Counted from the stretch's first letter, positions 1-9,464 are shown. The stretch is 36,898 nucleotides of DNA from Actinomyces succiniciruminis (GCF_900002405.1 NZ_LK995494.1:1-36898), one strand, 5' to 3'. Made by a program: numbers and translations. Notes: generated by a model from the sequence alone, not told the origin.

Positions 1-2
1 CC

Positions 3-65
3 GCCACCAGCGCCGCCGCCGACAGTGCCCGGGAGCACCTGAAAACACGCGCCGACAGGCGGTAG
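3..65 (+). CDS. C-terminal end of an upstream gene (partial, unidentified)
   Basis: One frame is open from the window edge to a TAG at 63-65 and would encode about 20 residues ending in LKTRADRR. Its third positions are mostly G/C, as in the real genes here, and a second frame closes at 40-42. In related actinobacteria purH usually follows purN or a DUF6350 membrane protein, so this could be the tail of either. The piece is too short to identify; it is reported only because the window begins inside something that looks coding. Confidence 0.3.
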   Translation, partial: ATSAAADSAREHLKTRADRR

Positions 66-189
66 GCTGGCCCCGGCCGCAACTGGCGAGGGTGGGGCAC
101 CACCGGGGAGCGGCCGGCCGGACACCGGTATCCCAAAACGGGACGTCGCCCGCCTGGGCGTCCCGCCGACACCGGCACAAGGAGCCCCC
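63..189 (+). promoter_or_regulatory. purH upstream region with possible -10 box and hairpin
   Basis: TAGGCT at 63-68 matches the actinobacterial -10 pattern seen repeatedly in this window, which would give purH a leader of about 115 nt. The leader contains a hairpin at 139-165 (CGGGAC pairing with GTCCCG, then GCCC with GGGC across a 3-nt bulge) and a direct repeat GACACCGG at 121-128 and 168-175. No known riboswitch was recognised. An AAGGAG ribosome binding site at 179-184 precedes the GTG start. Confidence 0.35.
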
Positions 190-1908
190 GTGACCGCCCA
201 GACCCCCTCCACACCCGCCAGCCCCGCCTCCCAGGCCGACGCCGCCGGGCGCGTACCGATCCGCCGCGCCCTGGTCTCGGTATACGACAAGACCGGCCTG
301 ACCGAGCTGGCCACCGCCCTGGCCCGTCACGGCGTCGAGATCATTTCCACCGGCTCCACCGCCGCGACCATCGCCGCCGCCGGCCTGCCCGTGACCGCCG
401 TGGAGGACGTCACCGGCTTCCCCGAGTGCCTGGACGGGCGCGTCAAGACCCTGCACCCGCGCATCCATGCCGGCATCCTCGCCGACCGCCGCAAGCCCGA
501 GCACCTGGCTCAGCTCACCGAACTCGAGGTCGCGCCGATCGACCTGGTGGTGGTCAACCTCTACCCCTTCACCCAGACGGTCGCCTCCGGCGCCGACTTC
601 GATGCCTGCGTGGAGCAGATCGACATCGGCGGCCCCGCCATGGTGCGCGCCGCCGCCAAGAACCACCCCTCGGTTGCGGTGGTGGTGGATCCCGCCCGCT
701 ACGGGGAGGTGGCCGACGCCGTGGCCGGCGGCGGCTTCAGCCTGGCCCAGCGCCGCACCCTGGCCGCGGCCGCCTACGCCCACACCGCCGCCTATGACGC
801 CGCCGTCGCCTCCTGGTTCGCCCAGCAACTCGCGGCCGACGCCGCCGCTCAGGCCGACGAGTCCGCGCCCGCCATGCCCGCCTACGTGGGGGACGCCTAC
901 ACGCTGCTGAACCCGCTGCGCTACGGGGAGAACCCGCACCAGCGGGCCGCCGTGTACACCGCCGTCGGCGCCGTTCCCGGGCAGGGCGTCGCCGGGGCCC
1001 GGCAGCTGTCCGGCAAGGCCATGAGCTACAACAACTACACCGACACCGACGCCGCCGTCCGCGCTGCCTACGACCACGGCGACGCCACCTGCGTGGCGAT
1101 CGTCAAGCACGCCAACCCCTGTGGCGTGGCCGTATCCGCCGCCGGCGACGTCGCCGAGGCGCACCGCAAGGCCCACGCCTGCGACCCCGTGTCCGCCTAC
1201 GGCGGCGTCATCGCCACCAACGCCACCGTCACCGCCGCCATGGCCCGCCAGATCAAGCCCATCTTCACCGAGGTGATCGCCGCCCCCGCCTACGACGACG
1301 AGGCCCTGGAGATCCTGACCACCAAGAAGAACCTGCGCATCCTGGTGGTCGCCCCACCCGCCCGCGGCGGCTGGGAGGTCAAGCAGATCTCCGGCGGTGC
1401 CGTGGTCCAGGAGCGCGACGCCATCGACGCACCCGGCGACGCGCCCACGGGCTGGACGCTGGTGTCCGGCGAGGCCGCGGACGAGGCCACCCTGGCCGAC
1501 CTCGCCTTCGCCTGGCGCACCGTGCGCGCGGTGCGCTCCAACGCCATCCTGCTGGCCCAGGACGGCGCCACCGTCGGGGTGGGCATGGGGCAGGTCAACC
1601 GGGTGGACTCCTGCAAGCTGGCCGTGGAGCGTGCCAACACCCTGGGGGCCCGCGCCACCGGGGACGCCGCCGCCGACGCCGCAGGCACCGAGGGCGCCGA
1701 AGCCTCCGCCCCCGAGCGCGCCCGCGGCTCCGTGGCCGCCTCGGACGCCTTCTTCCCCTTCGCCGACGGCCTGCAGGTACTCATCGACGCCGGCGTGCGC
1801 GCCGTGGTCCAGCCCGGAGGCTCCATCCGCGACGAGGAAGTCATAGCCGCCGCCCAGGCCACCGGCATCACCATGTACCTGACCGGCACCCGCCACTTCG
1901 CCCACTGA
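190..1908 (+). CDS. purH: Bifunctional AICAR transformylase / IMP cyclohydrolase PurH
   Basis: This enzyme catalyses the last two steps of de novo purine synthesis in the cytoplasm: formyl transfer from 10-formyl-THF to AICAR, then ring closure to IMP. The N-terminal cyclohydrolase domain (about residues 25-200) has the MGS-like start VSVYDKTGL and [12 protein letters not shown] around K86. The transformylase domain has [14 protein letters not shown] and the catalytic KHANPCG motif at K306, and near the end [12 protein letters not shown]. At 572 residues it is longer than the E. coli enzyme (529). Part of the excess is an Ala/Glu-rich insert at about residues 490-515, just before the SDAFFPF motif, which is probably a surface loop. 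The GTG start at 190 is preceded by AAGGAG. A strong terminator-like hairpin follows, so purH appears to end its transcript. Confidence 0.97.
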   Translation: MTAQTPSTPASPASQADAAGRVPIRRALVSVYDKTGLTELATALARHGVEIISTGSTAATIAAAGLPVTAVEDVTGFPECLDGRVKTLHPRIHAGILADRRKPEHLAQLTELEVAPIDLVVVNLYPFTQTVASGADFDACVEQIDIGGPAMVRAAAKNHPSVAVVVDPARYGEVADAVAGGGFSLAQRRTLAAAAYAHTAAYDAAVASWFAQQLAADAAAQADESAPAMPAYVGDAYTLLNPLRYGENPHQRAAVYTAVGAVPGQGVAGARQLSGKAMSYNNYTDTDAAVRAAYDHGDATCVAIVKHANPCGVAVSAAGDVAEAHRKAHACDPVSAYGGVIATNATVTAAMARQIKPIFTEVIAAPAYDDEALEILTTKKNLRILVVAPPARGGWEVKQISGGAVVQERDAIDAPGDAPTGWTLVSGEAADEATLADLAFAWRTVRAVRSNAILLAQDGATVGVGMGQVNRVDSCKLAVERANTLGARATGDAAADAAGTEGAEASAPERARGSVAASDAFFPFADGLQVLIDAGVRAVVQPGGSIRDEEVIAAAQATGITMYLTGTRHFAH

Positions 1909-1923
1909 CGCCGTCGCACCCAA

Positions 1924-1958
1924 CCGCATCCCGCCGCACCCCTGGCGGCGGGATGCGG
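1924..1958 (+). terminator. Hairpin terminator after purH
   Basis: A perfect 13-bp stem (CCGCATCCCGCCG at 1924-1936 with its complement at 1946-1958) encloses a 9-nt loop, 15 nt after the purH stop. There is no T-tract, as is common for terminators in high-GC actinobacteria. Confidence 0.75.
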
Positions 1959-1994
1959 GGTGGGTAGACGCGGGCAGAGGGGCGGGGGAGGCGC

Positions 1995-2000
1995 TAAGGT
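1995..2000 (+). promoter_or_regulatory. -10 box for a leaderless DUF3017 transcript
   Basis: TAAGGT is followed by 7 nt and then the GTG at 2008. This spacing puts the transcription start on the start codon itself, and there is no Shine-Dalgarno sequence. Confidence 0.6.
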
Positions 2001-2007
2001 AGCGACC

Positions 2008-2382
2008 GTGAGCGACCAGAACGGGGCGGTTGACGGCGCACCGTCGACCGGTGAACCTGTAGATGCGCCCGCCGTCGGCCCGCACAGAGGTGACGCCGTG
2101 GACGACTGCCCCCAGCGGCAGCAGCCCTACCGCACCCTGGCGGTGGTCGCCGTCGCCGCCTGGCTGGCGGCCGTGCCCGCACTGTCCCTGCTGGGCCACC
2201 GGCGCCTGGCCGTCATCTGGCTCGGGGCGGAGGTGCTGGCCCTGGCCATCATCCGGCTCCAGCGCCCCGACGGCACCTGGATCGCGGCCCGCGGGCGCGC
2301 CTTCGACGTCGTCTTCGGGCTGCTGCTCGCCGTCGGCCTGTTCGCCTTGTCCTATTACGCGAACCTGCCGCGCGTGCGCTGA
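2008..2382 (+). CDS. DUF3017 small membrane protein
   Basis: A 124-residue protein of unknown function with a polar N-terminal region of about 45 residues and then three hydrophobic stretches: LAVVAVAAWLAAVPALSLLG, a segment around VIWLGAEVLALAII, and DVVFGLLLAVGLFALSYYA. A short three-helix protein next to purH or folD is the typical setting of the actinobacterial DUF3017 family. That family assignment rests on context and topology, not on a search. The GTG at 2008 is chosen over an in-frame start at 1960 because a TAAGGT -10 box ends 7 nt before it and the purH terminator overlaps the region immediately upstream of 1960. No catalytic residues are visible. A purine-related role is only guilt by association. 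Confidence 0.75.
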   Translation: MSDQNGAVDGAPSTGEPVDAPAVGPHRGDAVDDCPQRQQPYRTLAVVAVAAWLAAVPALSLLGHRRLAVIWLGAEVLALAIIRLQRPDGTWIAARGRAFDVVFGLLLAVGLFALSYYANLPRVR

Positions 2383-2527
2383 GGCAGTAGAACTGTGAGC
2401 CCGACCGCCTACTGCCGGGCGGAACCGGGTCACTGGGCGGTACCGGTGCGCGCGGGCGCGGGCGAGTGTGGCATCCTGCCGCCGACCAGCGGTCCCCGAC
2501 CGCCCGCATCCAGCCGGAAGGCAGCAC

Positions 2528-3919
2528 ATGAGCAACCCATCCCCGCATCCCGAAGCTCGCGCCGGGCAGGCGTCCCCGGGGCCCGTCCGCCGCTTCCTGG
2601 CCCGCGGCGGCATCCTGGTGTGGGTGTTGGCCGCCATCATCCTGGCCCTGCTGCTCGGCTCCATCCAGATCGGTGGTAACCACCTGGTGCCCGTGCCGAT
2701 CGGACGGATCTTCGCCACCTTCTCCGACCTGTTCAGCCAGTTCCTGAGCTTCTCCATCCCGCTGATCATCATCGGCCTGGTCACCCCCGCCATCGCCGAC
2801 CTGGGGCGCGGCGCCGGCCGCTGGCTCGCCATCACCGCCGCGATCGCCTACAGCTCCACCCTGTTCGCCGGCTTCGTCACCTACCTGGCGTGCGCGGCCA
2901 CACTGCCCCGCGTGCTGGGCGGTAAGACGCTGACCGACGTCGAGGAGCCCGGCAGCGCCCTGGAGACCTACTTCAGCGTGGAGATGCCGGCCGCGGTCAG
3001 CGTGATGACGGCACTGCTGCTCAGCTTCGTGGTCGGCATCGGCCTGTCCATGGTGCCGCGCGGGGTGCTGCGCAAGGGCTTCATCGAGTTCCGCGCCATC
3101 ATCACCGCCCTGATCGAGCGGATCATCATCCCGCTGCTGCCGCTGCACATCTTCGGCATTTTCCTGAACCTGACCTACACCGGTGAGGCCTGGGCAATCA
3201 TGCGCACCCTGCTGCGGGTGGTCGTGGTCGTGCTGCTGCTGGAGGTGCTGATCCTCGGGGTGCAGTACCTGGTGGCCGGTGCCGTCGGACACCGGAACCC
3301 CCTCAAGGCGCTGGTCACCATGCTGCCCGCGTACCTGACGGCGCTGGGCACGTCCTCCTCGGCGGCCACCATCCCGGTGACCCTGCGTCAGACGCGCAAG
3401 AACGGCGTGGCCGACGCCGTCGCCTCCTTCACCGTGCCCCTGTGCGCCACCATCCACCTGGCCGGCTCCACCTCGAAGATCTTCGCCTTCGCATTCGCCA
3501 TCGCCCTCACGCAGGGCATCACCGTCTCCGCCGCCCAGTGGGTCGGCTTCATCTTCATGCTCGGCATCACCATGGTGGCCGCCCCGGGCGTGCCCGGCGG
3601 CGCCATCATGGCCGCCACCGGTCTGCTGTCCAGCATGCTGGGCTTCAACGACGCCCAGGTGGCGCTCATGATCGCCACCTACATCGCCCTGGACGCCTTC
3701 GGCACCGCCACCAACGTCACCGGCGACGGCGCCATCGCGATCGTCGTCGACCGGCTCGCCCACGGCCGCATCGGCCCCGAGGGGGACCCGGAGAACACCC
3801 GCGAGCTGGCCTTCGACGGCATGAAGTACCTGGACCGGGTCAGCGTCGAGGGGGTCGTCAGCGCCGAGGCGCTGCAGGCCTCCGCCGCCGCGGCCGGCCC
3901 CAACGCCGTCAGCCGCTGA
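2528..3919 (+). CDS. Dicarboxylate/amino acid:cation symporter (DAACS family)
   Basis: A 463-residue integral membrane transporter, probably driven by Na+ or H+. The first helix is at about residues 30-50 (ILVWVLAAIILALLLG). Family signatures are the serine-rich reentrant loop TSSSAATIPVTLRQ and the repeat near the C-terminus VTGDGAIAIVVDRL. Where glutamate transporters carry the cation/substrate motif NMDGT, this protein has CATIHLAGSTSK. It therefore belongs to a divergent branch and its substrate should not be assumed to be glutamate or a C4-dicarboxylate. ATG 2528 is chosen because GGAAGG lies 7 nt before it and the family begins close to this point. Neighbouring mdh would fit uptake of a dicarboxylate, but mdh has its own promoter, so this is only suggestive. 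Confidence 0.88.
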   Translation: MSNPSPHPEARAGQASPGPVRRFLARGGILVWVLAAIILALLLGSIQIGGNHLVPVPIGRIFATFSDLFSQFLSFSIPLIIIGLVTPAIADLGRGAGRWLAITAAIAYSSTLFAGFVTYLACAATLPRVLGGKTLTDVEEPGSALETYFSVEMPAAVSVMTALLLSFVVGIGLSMVPRGVLRKGFIEFRAIITALIERIIIPLLPLHIFGIFLNLTYTGEAWAIMRTLLRVVVVVLLLEVLILGVQYLVAGAVGHRNPLKALVTMLPAYLTALGTSSSAATIPVTLRQTRKNGVADAVASFTVPLCATIHLAGSTSKIFAFAFAIALTQGITVSAAQWVGFIFMLGITMVAAPGVPGGAIMAATGLLSSMLGFNDAQVALMIATYIALDAFGTATNVTGDGAIAIVVDRLAHGRIGPEGDPENTRELAFDGMKYLDRVSVEGVVSAEALQASAAAAGPNAVSR

Positions 3920-4006
3920 ACCTCCCGAGTCGGGATGTAGCCCAGATCTCCCCACGCGCGGCGGCCGCTCCGGCCATCGTCCCAAACCTTCGGACGCGCT
4001 ACGGCA

Positions 4007-4012
4007 TAGGCT
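4007..4012 (+). promoter_or_regulatory. -10 box of the mdh promoter
   Basis: TAGGCT lies 49 nt before the mdh start, giving a leader of about 43 nt with AAGGAG at 4050-4055. No convincing -35 box is seen at 17 nt upstream. Confidence 0.55.
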
Positions 4013-4016
4013 TTGA

Positions 4017-5048
<1,032 letters not shown>

Positions 5049-5069
5049 CCCACACCTGCGCCAGCAGTC

Positions 5070-5104
5070 AGCGGCCCCGGCTCCTTGAGGAAGCCGGGGC
5101 CGCT
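5070..5104 (+). terminator. Terminator after mdh
   Basis: A perfect 13-bp GC-rich stem (AGCGGCCCCGGCT at 5070-5082 with its complement at 5092-5104) and a 9-nt loop, 22 nt after the mdh stop. The tail is only weakly T-rich. Confidence 0.8.
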
Positions 5105-5172
5105 GCTCTACCCCGCCGACCTTCGTCACCCGGCTGCAAGCTGGCAATCTGCTACCGAGCGACGCACTGTTC

Positions 5173-5178
5173 TATACT
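5173..5178 (+). promoter_or_regulatory. -10 box of the sugar ABC transporter operon
   Basis: TATACT is the best -10 match in this gap and would start transcription near 5185, leaving a leader of about 100 nt. The leader can form a hairpin with arms GGTCGAG (5201-5207) and CTCGACC (5240-5246). Upstream, GCTGCAAG at 5133-5140 is the same 8-mer as one arm of the glgP operator, but it stands alone here and could be chance. The -35 region (about 5150-5155) is poor, which would fit an activated promoter. Confidence 0.55.
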
Positions 5179-5283
5179 TTTGTGGCTTCACACACACACG
5201 GGTCGAGGCCGGCGAAGGTGCCGGTCGGCACGCGCCCGACTCGACCATCCGACAAGAAACAGCGCCGTTTCGAGGAGAACACC

Positions 5284-6621
5284 ATGCGTAACCCCGTTCT
5301 ATCCCGGCGGCAGGCCCTGGTGGGCCTGTCAACCACAGCCGTCCTGGCCACGCTCGCCGCGTGCGGAACCACCGGCACCGATGAGTCCGGCGGCGGCACG
5401 TCTTCCGGCGCCGTCACCGTCGGGGAGGGAGACGACAGCGAAGTCGACGTCGTCACCTGGTGGTCGGCAGGCTCCGAGAAGGAGGGCCTGGCCGCCCTTG
5501 TTGAGGTCTTCGAGCAGCAGTTCCCCGACACCAAATTCGTGAACAAGGCCGTGTCCGGCGGCGGCGGGTCGCAGGCCAAACAGAAGCTTGCCGCGGACCT
5601 GGCGGCCGGCAACCCGCCCGACACCTACCAGGCTCACGCCGGCGCCGAGATCCAGGCCGACATCGAGGCCGGCTACCTGCTGGACATCTCCTCCCTGTAC
5701 GACGAATTCGGTCTCAATGATGCCTTCCCCGAAACCCTCATCGACCGGCTCAAGGACTCCGAGGGCGCCATCTACTCCATCCCCTCCAACGTGCACCGCA
5801 ACAATGTGGTGTGGGCCTCCATCAAGGTGCTCGAGGACGCGGGCCTGGACCCGGACAGTCCGGCCACGGACATCGACGGCTGGATCGCGGACATGGAGAA
5901 GATCGAGGCCGCCGGCTACACGCCCATCACCATGGGCATGGCCTGGACCCAGCTCGGCCTGCTGGAATCCATCCTGATCGCAGACCTCGGCCCCGACGCC
6001 TACTCGGGACTGTTCGACGGCACCACCGACTGGGCGGGGGAGGAGGTCACGGCAGCCCTCAAGCACTACGAGACGATCATCGGCTTCACCGACAAGTCCC
6101 TGTACACCGAGGACTGGGAGCCCGCCATGCAGCCGGTCTTCCAGAACCAGGCCGCCTACAACGTGATGGGCGACTGGGCGGTGGCCGGCTTCGACGCTGC
6201 GGGCCTGACCGCGGGCACCGACTACACCTACTTCCCGGTGCCCGGCACCGACGGCGTGTTCGACTTCCTCGCCGACGCCTTCGCCCTCACCGACGGCGGC
6301 CCGCACCCCGGCGGCGGCAAGAACTGGCTCCAGTGCATCTCCACCAAGGAAGGACAGATCGCCTTCAACACCGTCAAGGGCTCCATCCCCTCCCGGTCCG
6401 ACCTCACCGATGAGGAGAAGGCCCAGTTCTCCGAGTACCAGCGCTCCGCCATGGAGTCCTTCGGACAGGACACGATCGTCTCCTCCATCGCCCACGGTGC
6501 CGCCCTGCCTGCCAAGGCGTCTGACGCGATGAATGACGCCCTGACCAAGTTCGCCCAGGGGGCTTCCGACGTCGCCACCCTGCAGTCCGAGCTCGCCGCG
6601 GCCTACGCCTCGGTGGCATGA
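5284..6621 (+). CDS. Sugar ABC transporter substrate-binding lipoprotein, glucose/mannose-binding type
   Basis: An extracellular sugar receptor of 445 residues that delivers its ligand to the two permeases downstream. The signal peptide has a twin arginine (SRRQALVGL, R8-R9) and a lipobox ending LATLAAC, with C27 as the lipidated residue. Several stretches match what I recall of the Thermus glucose-binding protein family: WWSAGSEKEGLAAL, NPPDTYQAHAGAEI, YSIPSNVHRNNVVW, NVMGDWAV, FNTVKGSIPSRSD and IAHGAALPAK. Glucose or mannose is therefore a better guess than maltose. ATG 5284 follows GAGGAGAACACC; an earlier in-frame ATG at 5182 would put a hydrophilic extension ahead of the signal peptide. 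A 16-bp hairpin separates it from the permease genes, probably keeping the receptor more abundant than the permeases. Confidence 0.93.
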   Translation: MRNPVLSRRQALVGLSTTAVLATLAACGTTGTDESGGGTSSGAVTVGEGDDSEVDVVTWWSAGSEKEGLAALVEVFEQQFPDTKFVNKAVSGGGGSQAKQKLAADLAAGNPPDTYQAHAGAEIQADIEAGYLLDISSLYDEFGLNDAFPETLIDRLKDSEGAIYSIPSNVHRNNVVWASIKVLEDAGLDPDSPATDIDGWIADMEKIEAAGYTPITMGMAWTQLGLLESILIADLGPDAYSGLFDGTTDWAGEEVTAALKHYETIIGFTDKSLYTEDWEPAMQPVFQNQAAYNVMGDWAVAGFDAAGLTAGTDYTYFPVPGTDGVFDFLADAFALTDGGPHPGGGKNWLQCISTKEGQIAFNTVKGSIPSRSDLTDEEKAQFSEYQRSAMESFGQDTIVSSIAHGAALPAKASDAMNDALTKFAQGASDVATLQSELAAAYASVA

Positions 6622-6628
6622 CCCGCGC

Positions 6629-6675
6629 CCGCCCGGGCGGGGAGAGCACCACACCCGCCCTCCCCGCCCGGGCGG
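6629..6675 (+). promoter_or_regulatory. Intercistronic hairpin between binding protein and permease genes
   Basis: A perfect 16-bp GC-rich stem (6629-6644 with 6660-6675) and a 15-nt loop begin 7 nt after the binding-protein stop and end about 43 nt before the first permease start. In binding-protein operons such structures are known to stabilise the upstream message or to terminate transcription partially. Confidence 0.75.
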
Positions 6676-6718
6676 CGCAGCTGCGCATCTATCCAGTCGA
6701 CGGATCCGAAGGAACATC

Positions 6719-7651
6719 GTGAGTACTACAAAGGCGTCACCTACCCGGCGCAGGCGGGCGAACTGGAAGAAGTGGGGGCCCGGCCTGCTGCTGATCTCGC
6801 CATCCCTCATCCTGGTTGGCGTCTTCGTCTACGGCATGATCGGCGTCAACATCAATACCTCCCTGCTGGATACCCACACTGCGGCGCAGGTCTCCGGCAG
6901 GAAGTCCTCGCACGTCGTCGGCCTGGAAAACTTCATCAGCCTGTTCAAGAACCCGAACTTCCAGCACTCCTTCCTCAACCTGATCCTGTTCACGATCGCA
7001 TTCCTGGCCGGGACCCTGGTGATCGGCTTCCTGTGGGCGTGGCTGCTGGACAAGCCGATCAAGGGCGAGGGCATCTTCCGGGCCGTGTTCCTGTTCCCCA
7101 TGGCCGTGTCGTTCGTGGCCTCCGGCGTGGTGTGGCGGTGGCTGCTGAACTCGGCCCAGGGCGCGCAGGCCTCCGGACTGAACCGCCTGTTCGAAATGAC
7201 GGGACTGAAGTTCTTGGAGAACAGCTGGACGCAGAACACGACCTTCGGCATCCTGGCCATTGCCATCCCCGCGGTCTGGCAGCTGGCCGGCTACGTCATG
7301 GCCCTGTTCCTGGCGGGCTTCCGCGGCATCAACGACGACCTGCGTGAGGCCGCCCGGGTGGACGGCGCCAACGAGTGGCAGCTGTACAAGTCGATCATCT
7401 TCCCCCAGCTGACCCCGATCGCCCTGAGTGCGGTCATCATCATCGGCCACATGTCGCTGAAGTCCTTCGACCTGATCATGTCCATCACCGATCAGCGCAC
7501 CTACTCCACGAAGGTGCCCGCCATCGACATGTTCAACTTCATGACGGACAACGACTACTCCAACGCGGCCGCCGTCGGCACGATCCTGCTGGTCGTGGTC
7601 GCCATCGCGGTCATTCCCTACCTGATCCACGACGCGAAGGGCAGGCGCTGA
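6719..7651 (+). CDS. Sugar ABC transporter permease, MalF type
   Basis: A 310-residue inner-membrane component with about six transmembrane helices, starting with GLLLISPSLILVGVFVYGMI. The permease signature that docks the ATPase is EAARVDGANEWQLYKSIIFP, followed by the downstream PQLTPIALSAVII. The N-terminus is basic (TRRRRANWKKWG), as usual for this type. The GTG at 6719 is preceded by GAAGGAAC. The next permease gene begins one base after the stop, so the two are translated from one message. A nucleotide-binding subunit is missing here. In actinobacteria a single shared ATPase (MsiK type) often energises several sugar importers, so it is probably encoded elsewhere. Confidence 0.93.
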   Translation: MSTTKASPTRRRRANWKKWGPGLLLISPSLILVGVFVYGMIGVNINTSLLDTHTAAQVSGRKSSHVVGLENFISLFKNPNFQHSFLNLILFTIAFLAGTLVIGFLWAWLLDKPIKGEGIFRAVFLFPMAVSFVASGVVWRWLLNSAQGAQASGLNRLFEMTGLKFLENSWTQNTTFGILAIAIPAVWQLAGYVMALFLAGFRGINDDLREAARVDGANEWQLYKSIIFPQLTPIALSAVIIIGHMSLKSFDLIMSITDQRTYSTKVPAIDMFNFMTDNDYSNAAAVGTILLVVVAIAVIPYLIHDAKGRR

Positions 7652-7652
7652 C

Positions 7653-8528
7653 ATGGCCGCCGACGTCACCGCCCTGACCGCCAAGCGCCAGGTCACCAGC
7701 ACCACCGGCATCGCCTGGGGACGGGTGGTCCGCTACGTCCTGCTGCTGGCCTCGCTCATTTTCGTGCTCATCCCCGTCTACGTCCTGTTCGTCACCTCCT
7801 TCAAGAACGGCGCCGAAGCCTCTCCAGCCACCACCTGGTACCTGCCGGACAGCTGGGACACCACCAATTGGGTCAACGCCTGGAATGAGCTCAAGGGCGG
7901 CCTGGTCCGCTCCCTCATGCTGGTGATCCCCTCCTCGTTCATCTCCGCGATGCTCGGCTCCGCCAACGGGTTCGTGCTGTCGAAGTGGCGCTTCCCCGGG
8001 GCGAACGTGGTGTTCACGCTGATCCTGTTCGGCATGTTCATCCCCTACCAGGCGGTCATGATCCCGCTGATGCGCATGGTCACCCGAGTCGGCCTGGGCT
8101 TCGGCATCCCGACGCTGATCCTCATGCACGTGGTCTACGGCATTCCGATCTGCACGCTGATCTTCCGCAACTACTACGAGTCGATTCCCGACGAGCTGAT
8201 CGAGGCCGCCGAGGTCGACGGCGCCGGGATGCTGCGCACATACTTCTCGGTGGTGCTGCCCATCTCCATCCCCAGCTTCGTGGTGGTGATCATCTGGCAG
8301 TTCACCAGCGCCTGGAATGACTTCCTGTTCGCCCTGTTCTTCGGCGGCGGGGCGCAGTCCGGCCCGGTGACGCTGGCGCTGAACAACCTGGCGCACGGCT
8401 CGATCATGGCTGACTACGGCGCCTCCATGTCCGGTGCCCTGATCGCCTCCGTGCCGACGCTGCTGGTGTACATCTTCCTGGGCAAGTACTTCGTCGGCGG
8501 CCTGATGGCCGGCTCCGTCAAGGGCTGA
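7653..8528 (+). CDS. Sugar ABC transporter permease, MalG type
   Basis: A 291-residue inner-membrane permease that pairs with the preceding MalF-type subunit. The first helix is YVLLLASLIFVLIPVYVLFV, and the sequence ISAMLGSANGFVLSKWRF is typical of MalG/carbohydrate permeases. The ATPase-docking loop is EAAEVDGAGMLRTYFSVVLP. The C-terminus ends GKYFVGGLMAGSVKG, the usual family ending. The start codon lies immediately after the upstream stop. The operon appears to end here: the next gene has its own -10 box within 26 bp, and no ATPase or glycosidase follows. Confidence 0.93.
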   Translation: MAADVTALTAKRQVTSTTGIAWGRVVRYVLLLASLIFVLIPVYVLFVTSFKNGAEASPATTWYLPDSWDTTNWVNAWNELKGGLVRSLMLVIPSSFISAMLGSANGFVLSKWRFPGANVVFTLILFGMFIPYQAVMIPLMRMVTRVGLGFGIPTLILMHVVYGIPICTLIFRNYYESIPDELIEAAEVDGAGMLRTYFSVVLPISIPSFVVVIIWQFTSAWNDFLFALFFGGGAQSGPVTLALNNLAHGSIMADYGASMSGALIASVPTLLVYIFLGKYFVGGLMAGSVKG

Positions 8529-8553
8529 GTGCGACCGCGCTACAGTCGTGCCC

Positions 8554-8853
8554 ATGGCACGCCGAGGATCCCGCAGCTCCAAGCGCCCCTACGCGGCCGG
8601 GCATCGGCCGCTGGACATGGGCCGCCTGGAGTCGTTGCCGCGCACCCAGACCGGGCCCGGGGGAGCGGAGTTCACGGTGCGGCGCGTGCGCGGCGGAGCC
8701 AAGACCTACATCTGCCCCGGCTGCAACCAGACGATCGCCGCCGGTACGCCCCATGTCGTGGCCTGGTCCAATGAGTCCCTGTTCGGGCCGGAGCGTGGCC
8801 TGGAGGAGCGCCGTCACTGGCACACCTCCTGCTGGGACCGTCACCTGTGGTGA
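8554..8853 (+). CDS. Small Cys/His protein, conserved in actinobacteria, function unknown
   Basis: A basic 99-residue protein. It begins MARRGSRSSKRPY and has a CPGC pair (ICPGCNQTI) followed by an HWHTSCWDRH segment, so a CxxC plus His/Cys zinc site is plausible. Actinobacterial homologues are often labelled 'ATP/GTP-binding protein', but there is no P-loop here, so I do not use that name. ATG 8554 is preferred over GTG 8548 because TACAGT at 8541-8546 ends 7 nt before it, predicting a leaderless message. The HNH-like order of Cys and His residues is noted, but the protein is too short and the spacing too irregular to call it a nuclease. Confidence 0.75.
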   Translation: MARRGSRSSKRPYAAGHRPLDMGRLESLPRTQTGPGGAEFTVRRVRGGAKTYICPGCNQTIAAGTPHVVAWSNESLFGPERGLEERRHWHTSCWDRHLW

Positions 8854-8876
8854 GCGGCCCGGTGGTCGGATGCCGG

Positions 8877-9398
8877 TCAGGCCAGCGGCTCGGGGGAGCG
8901 CTCCTCCCAGCCCGGCAGTAGCCGGTCCAGGGCGGTGCGCAACGGCACGATGTCGCCGTCGCGGCCGCCCTCACCAATGGTCATGGGCACCGGCTCGTCG
9001 GTCGGCGTCACTCCGAGCAGCCGATCGCGCACGCTCAACGGCCGGGTGAGAATGTAGAAGTGGCCGGCGGTGTCGATCGCCACCGACTGGTCCTGGCGCA
9101 GGTACCAACCGGTCAGCGGGGTGCGGGCGGACCCGCCGCCATAGCCCCGCACTCGCAGCGGGACCGCCGCCAGCCCCTCCGCCTCGGCGACAGCGATGAA
9201 CAGGGAGACGATTCGTGCCGCCCGCTGGTGCTCCGCCGCCTGCCGGGCCTGCAGCATGCGTGCCCGCTCGGCTGCCGCGTCACGACGCCGCTGCGCCCAG
9301 TCCGCGTCTTGCGCGCCGGAAGACGACGGCGCATCCGCCGCATCCGGGACAGCCGCTGCGGGGTGGTCGGGGGAGAAGTCGGGGTCCGCGTGAGCCAT
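8877..9398 (-). CDS. Hypothetical protein with coiled N-terminal half
   Basis: A 173-residue protein that I do not recognise. The first 35 residues are Ala/Asp/Pro-rich and probably disordered. Residues 35-70 are charged and helical (WAQRRRDAAAERARMLQARQAAEHQRAARI). The C-terminal half looks like a compact alpha/beta domain with GWYLRQDQSVAIDTAGHFYILTRP-like beta hairpins; only fragments are shown here. There is no signal peptide or membrane segment. The ATG at 9398 follows a TAGGCT -10 box (9410-9405) by 6 nt, giving a leaderless start. The gene converges on the Cys/His gene, with 23 bp between the stops. Confidence 0.7.
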   Translation of the reverse strand: MAHADPDFSPDHPAAAVPDAADAPSSSGAQDADWAQRRRDAAAERARMLQARQAAEHQRAARIVSLFIAVAEAEGLAAVPLRVRGYGGGSARTPLTGWYLRQDQSVAIDTAGHFYILTRPLSVRDRLLGVTPTDEPVPMTIGEGGRDGDIVPLRTALDRLLPGWEERSPEPLA

Positions 9399-9464
9399 GC
9401 TCGTAGCCTACGAGCCGCCGGAAGAGCTGTGGTGCTGCCCGCCGGGTTGCCGCACACTAGAGGT

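Noticed and set aside
5133-5140. MalR operator upstream of the sugar ABC operon
   Set aside because: Only one half-site (GCTGCAAG) is present. An 8-mer is expected about once by chance in a window this size on two strands, and the related CTGCAAG also occurs inside purH.
8554-8853. ATP/GTP-binding function or HNH nuclease for the small Cys/His protein
   Set aside because: There is no P-loop, and the His/Cys spacing does not form a complete HNH motif.
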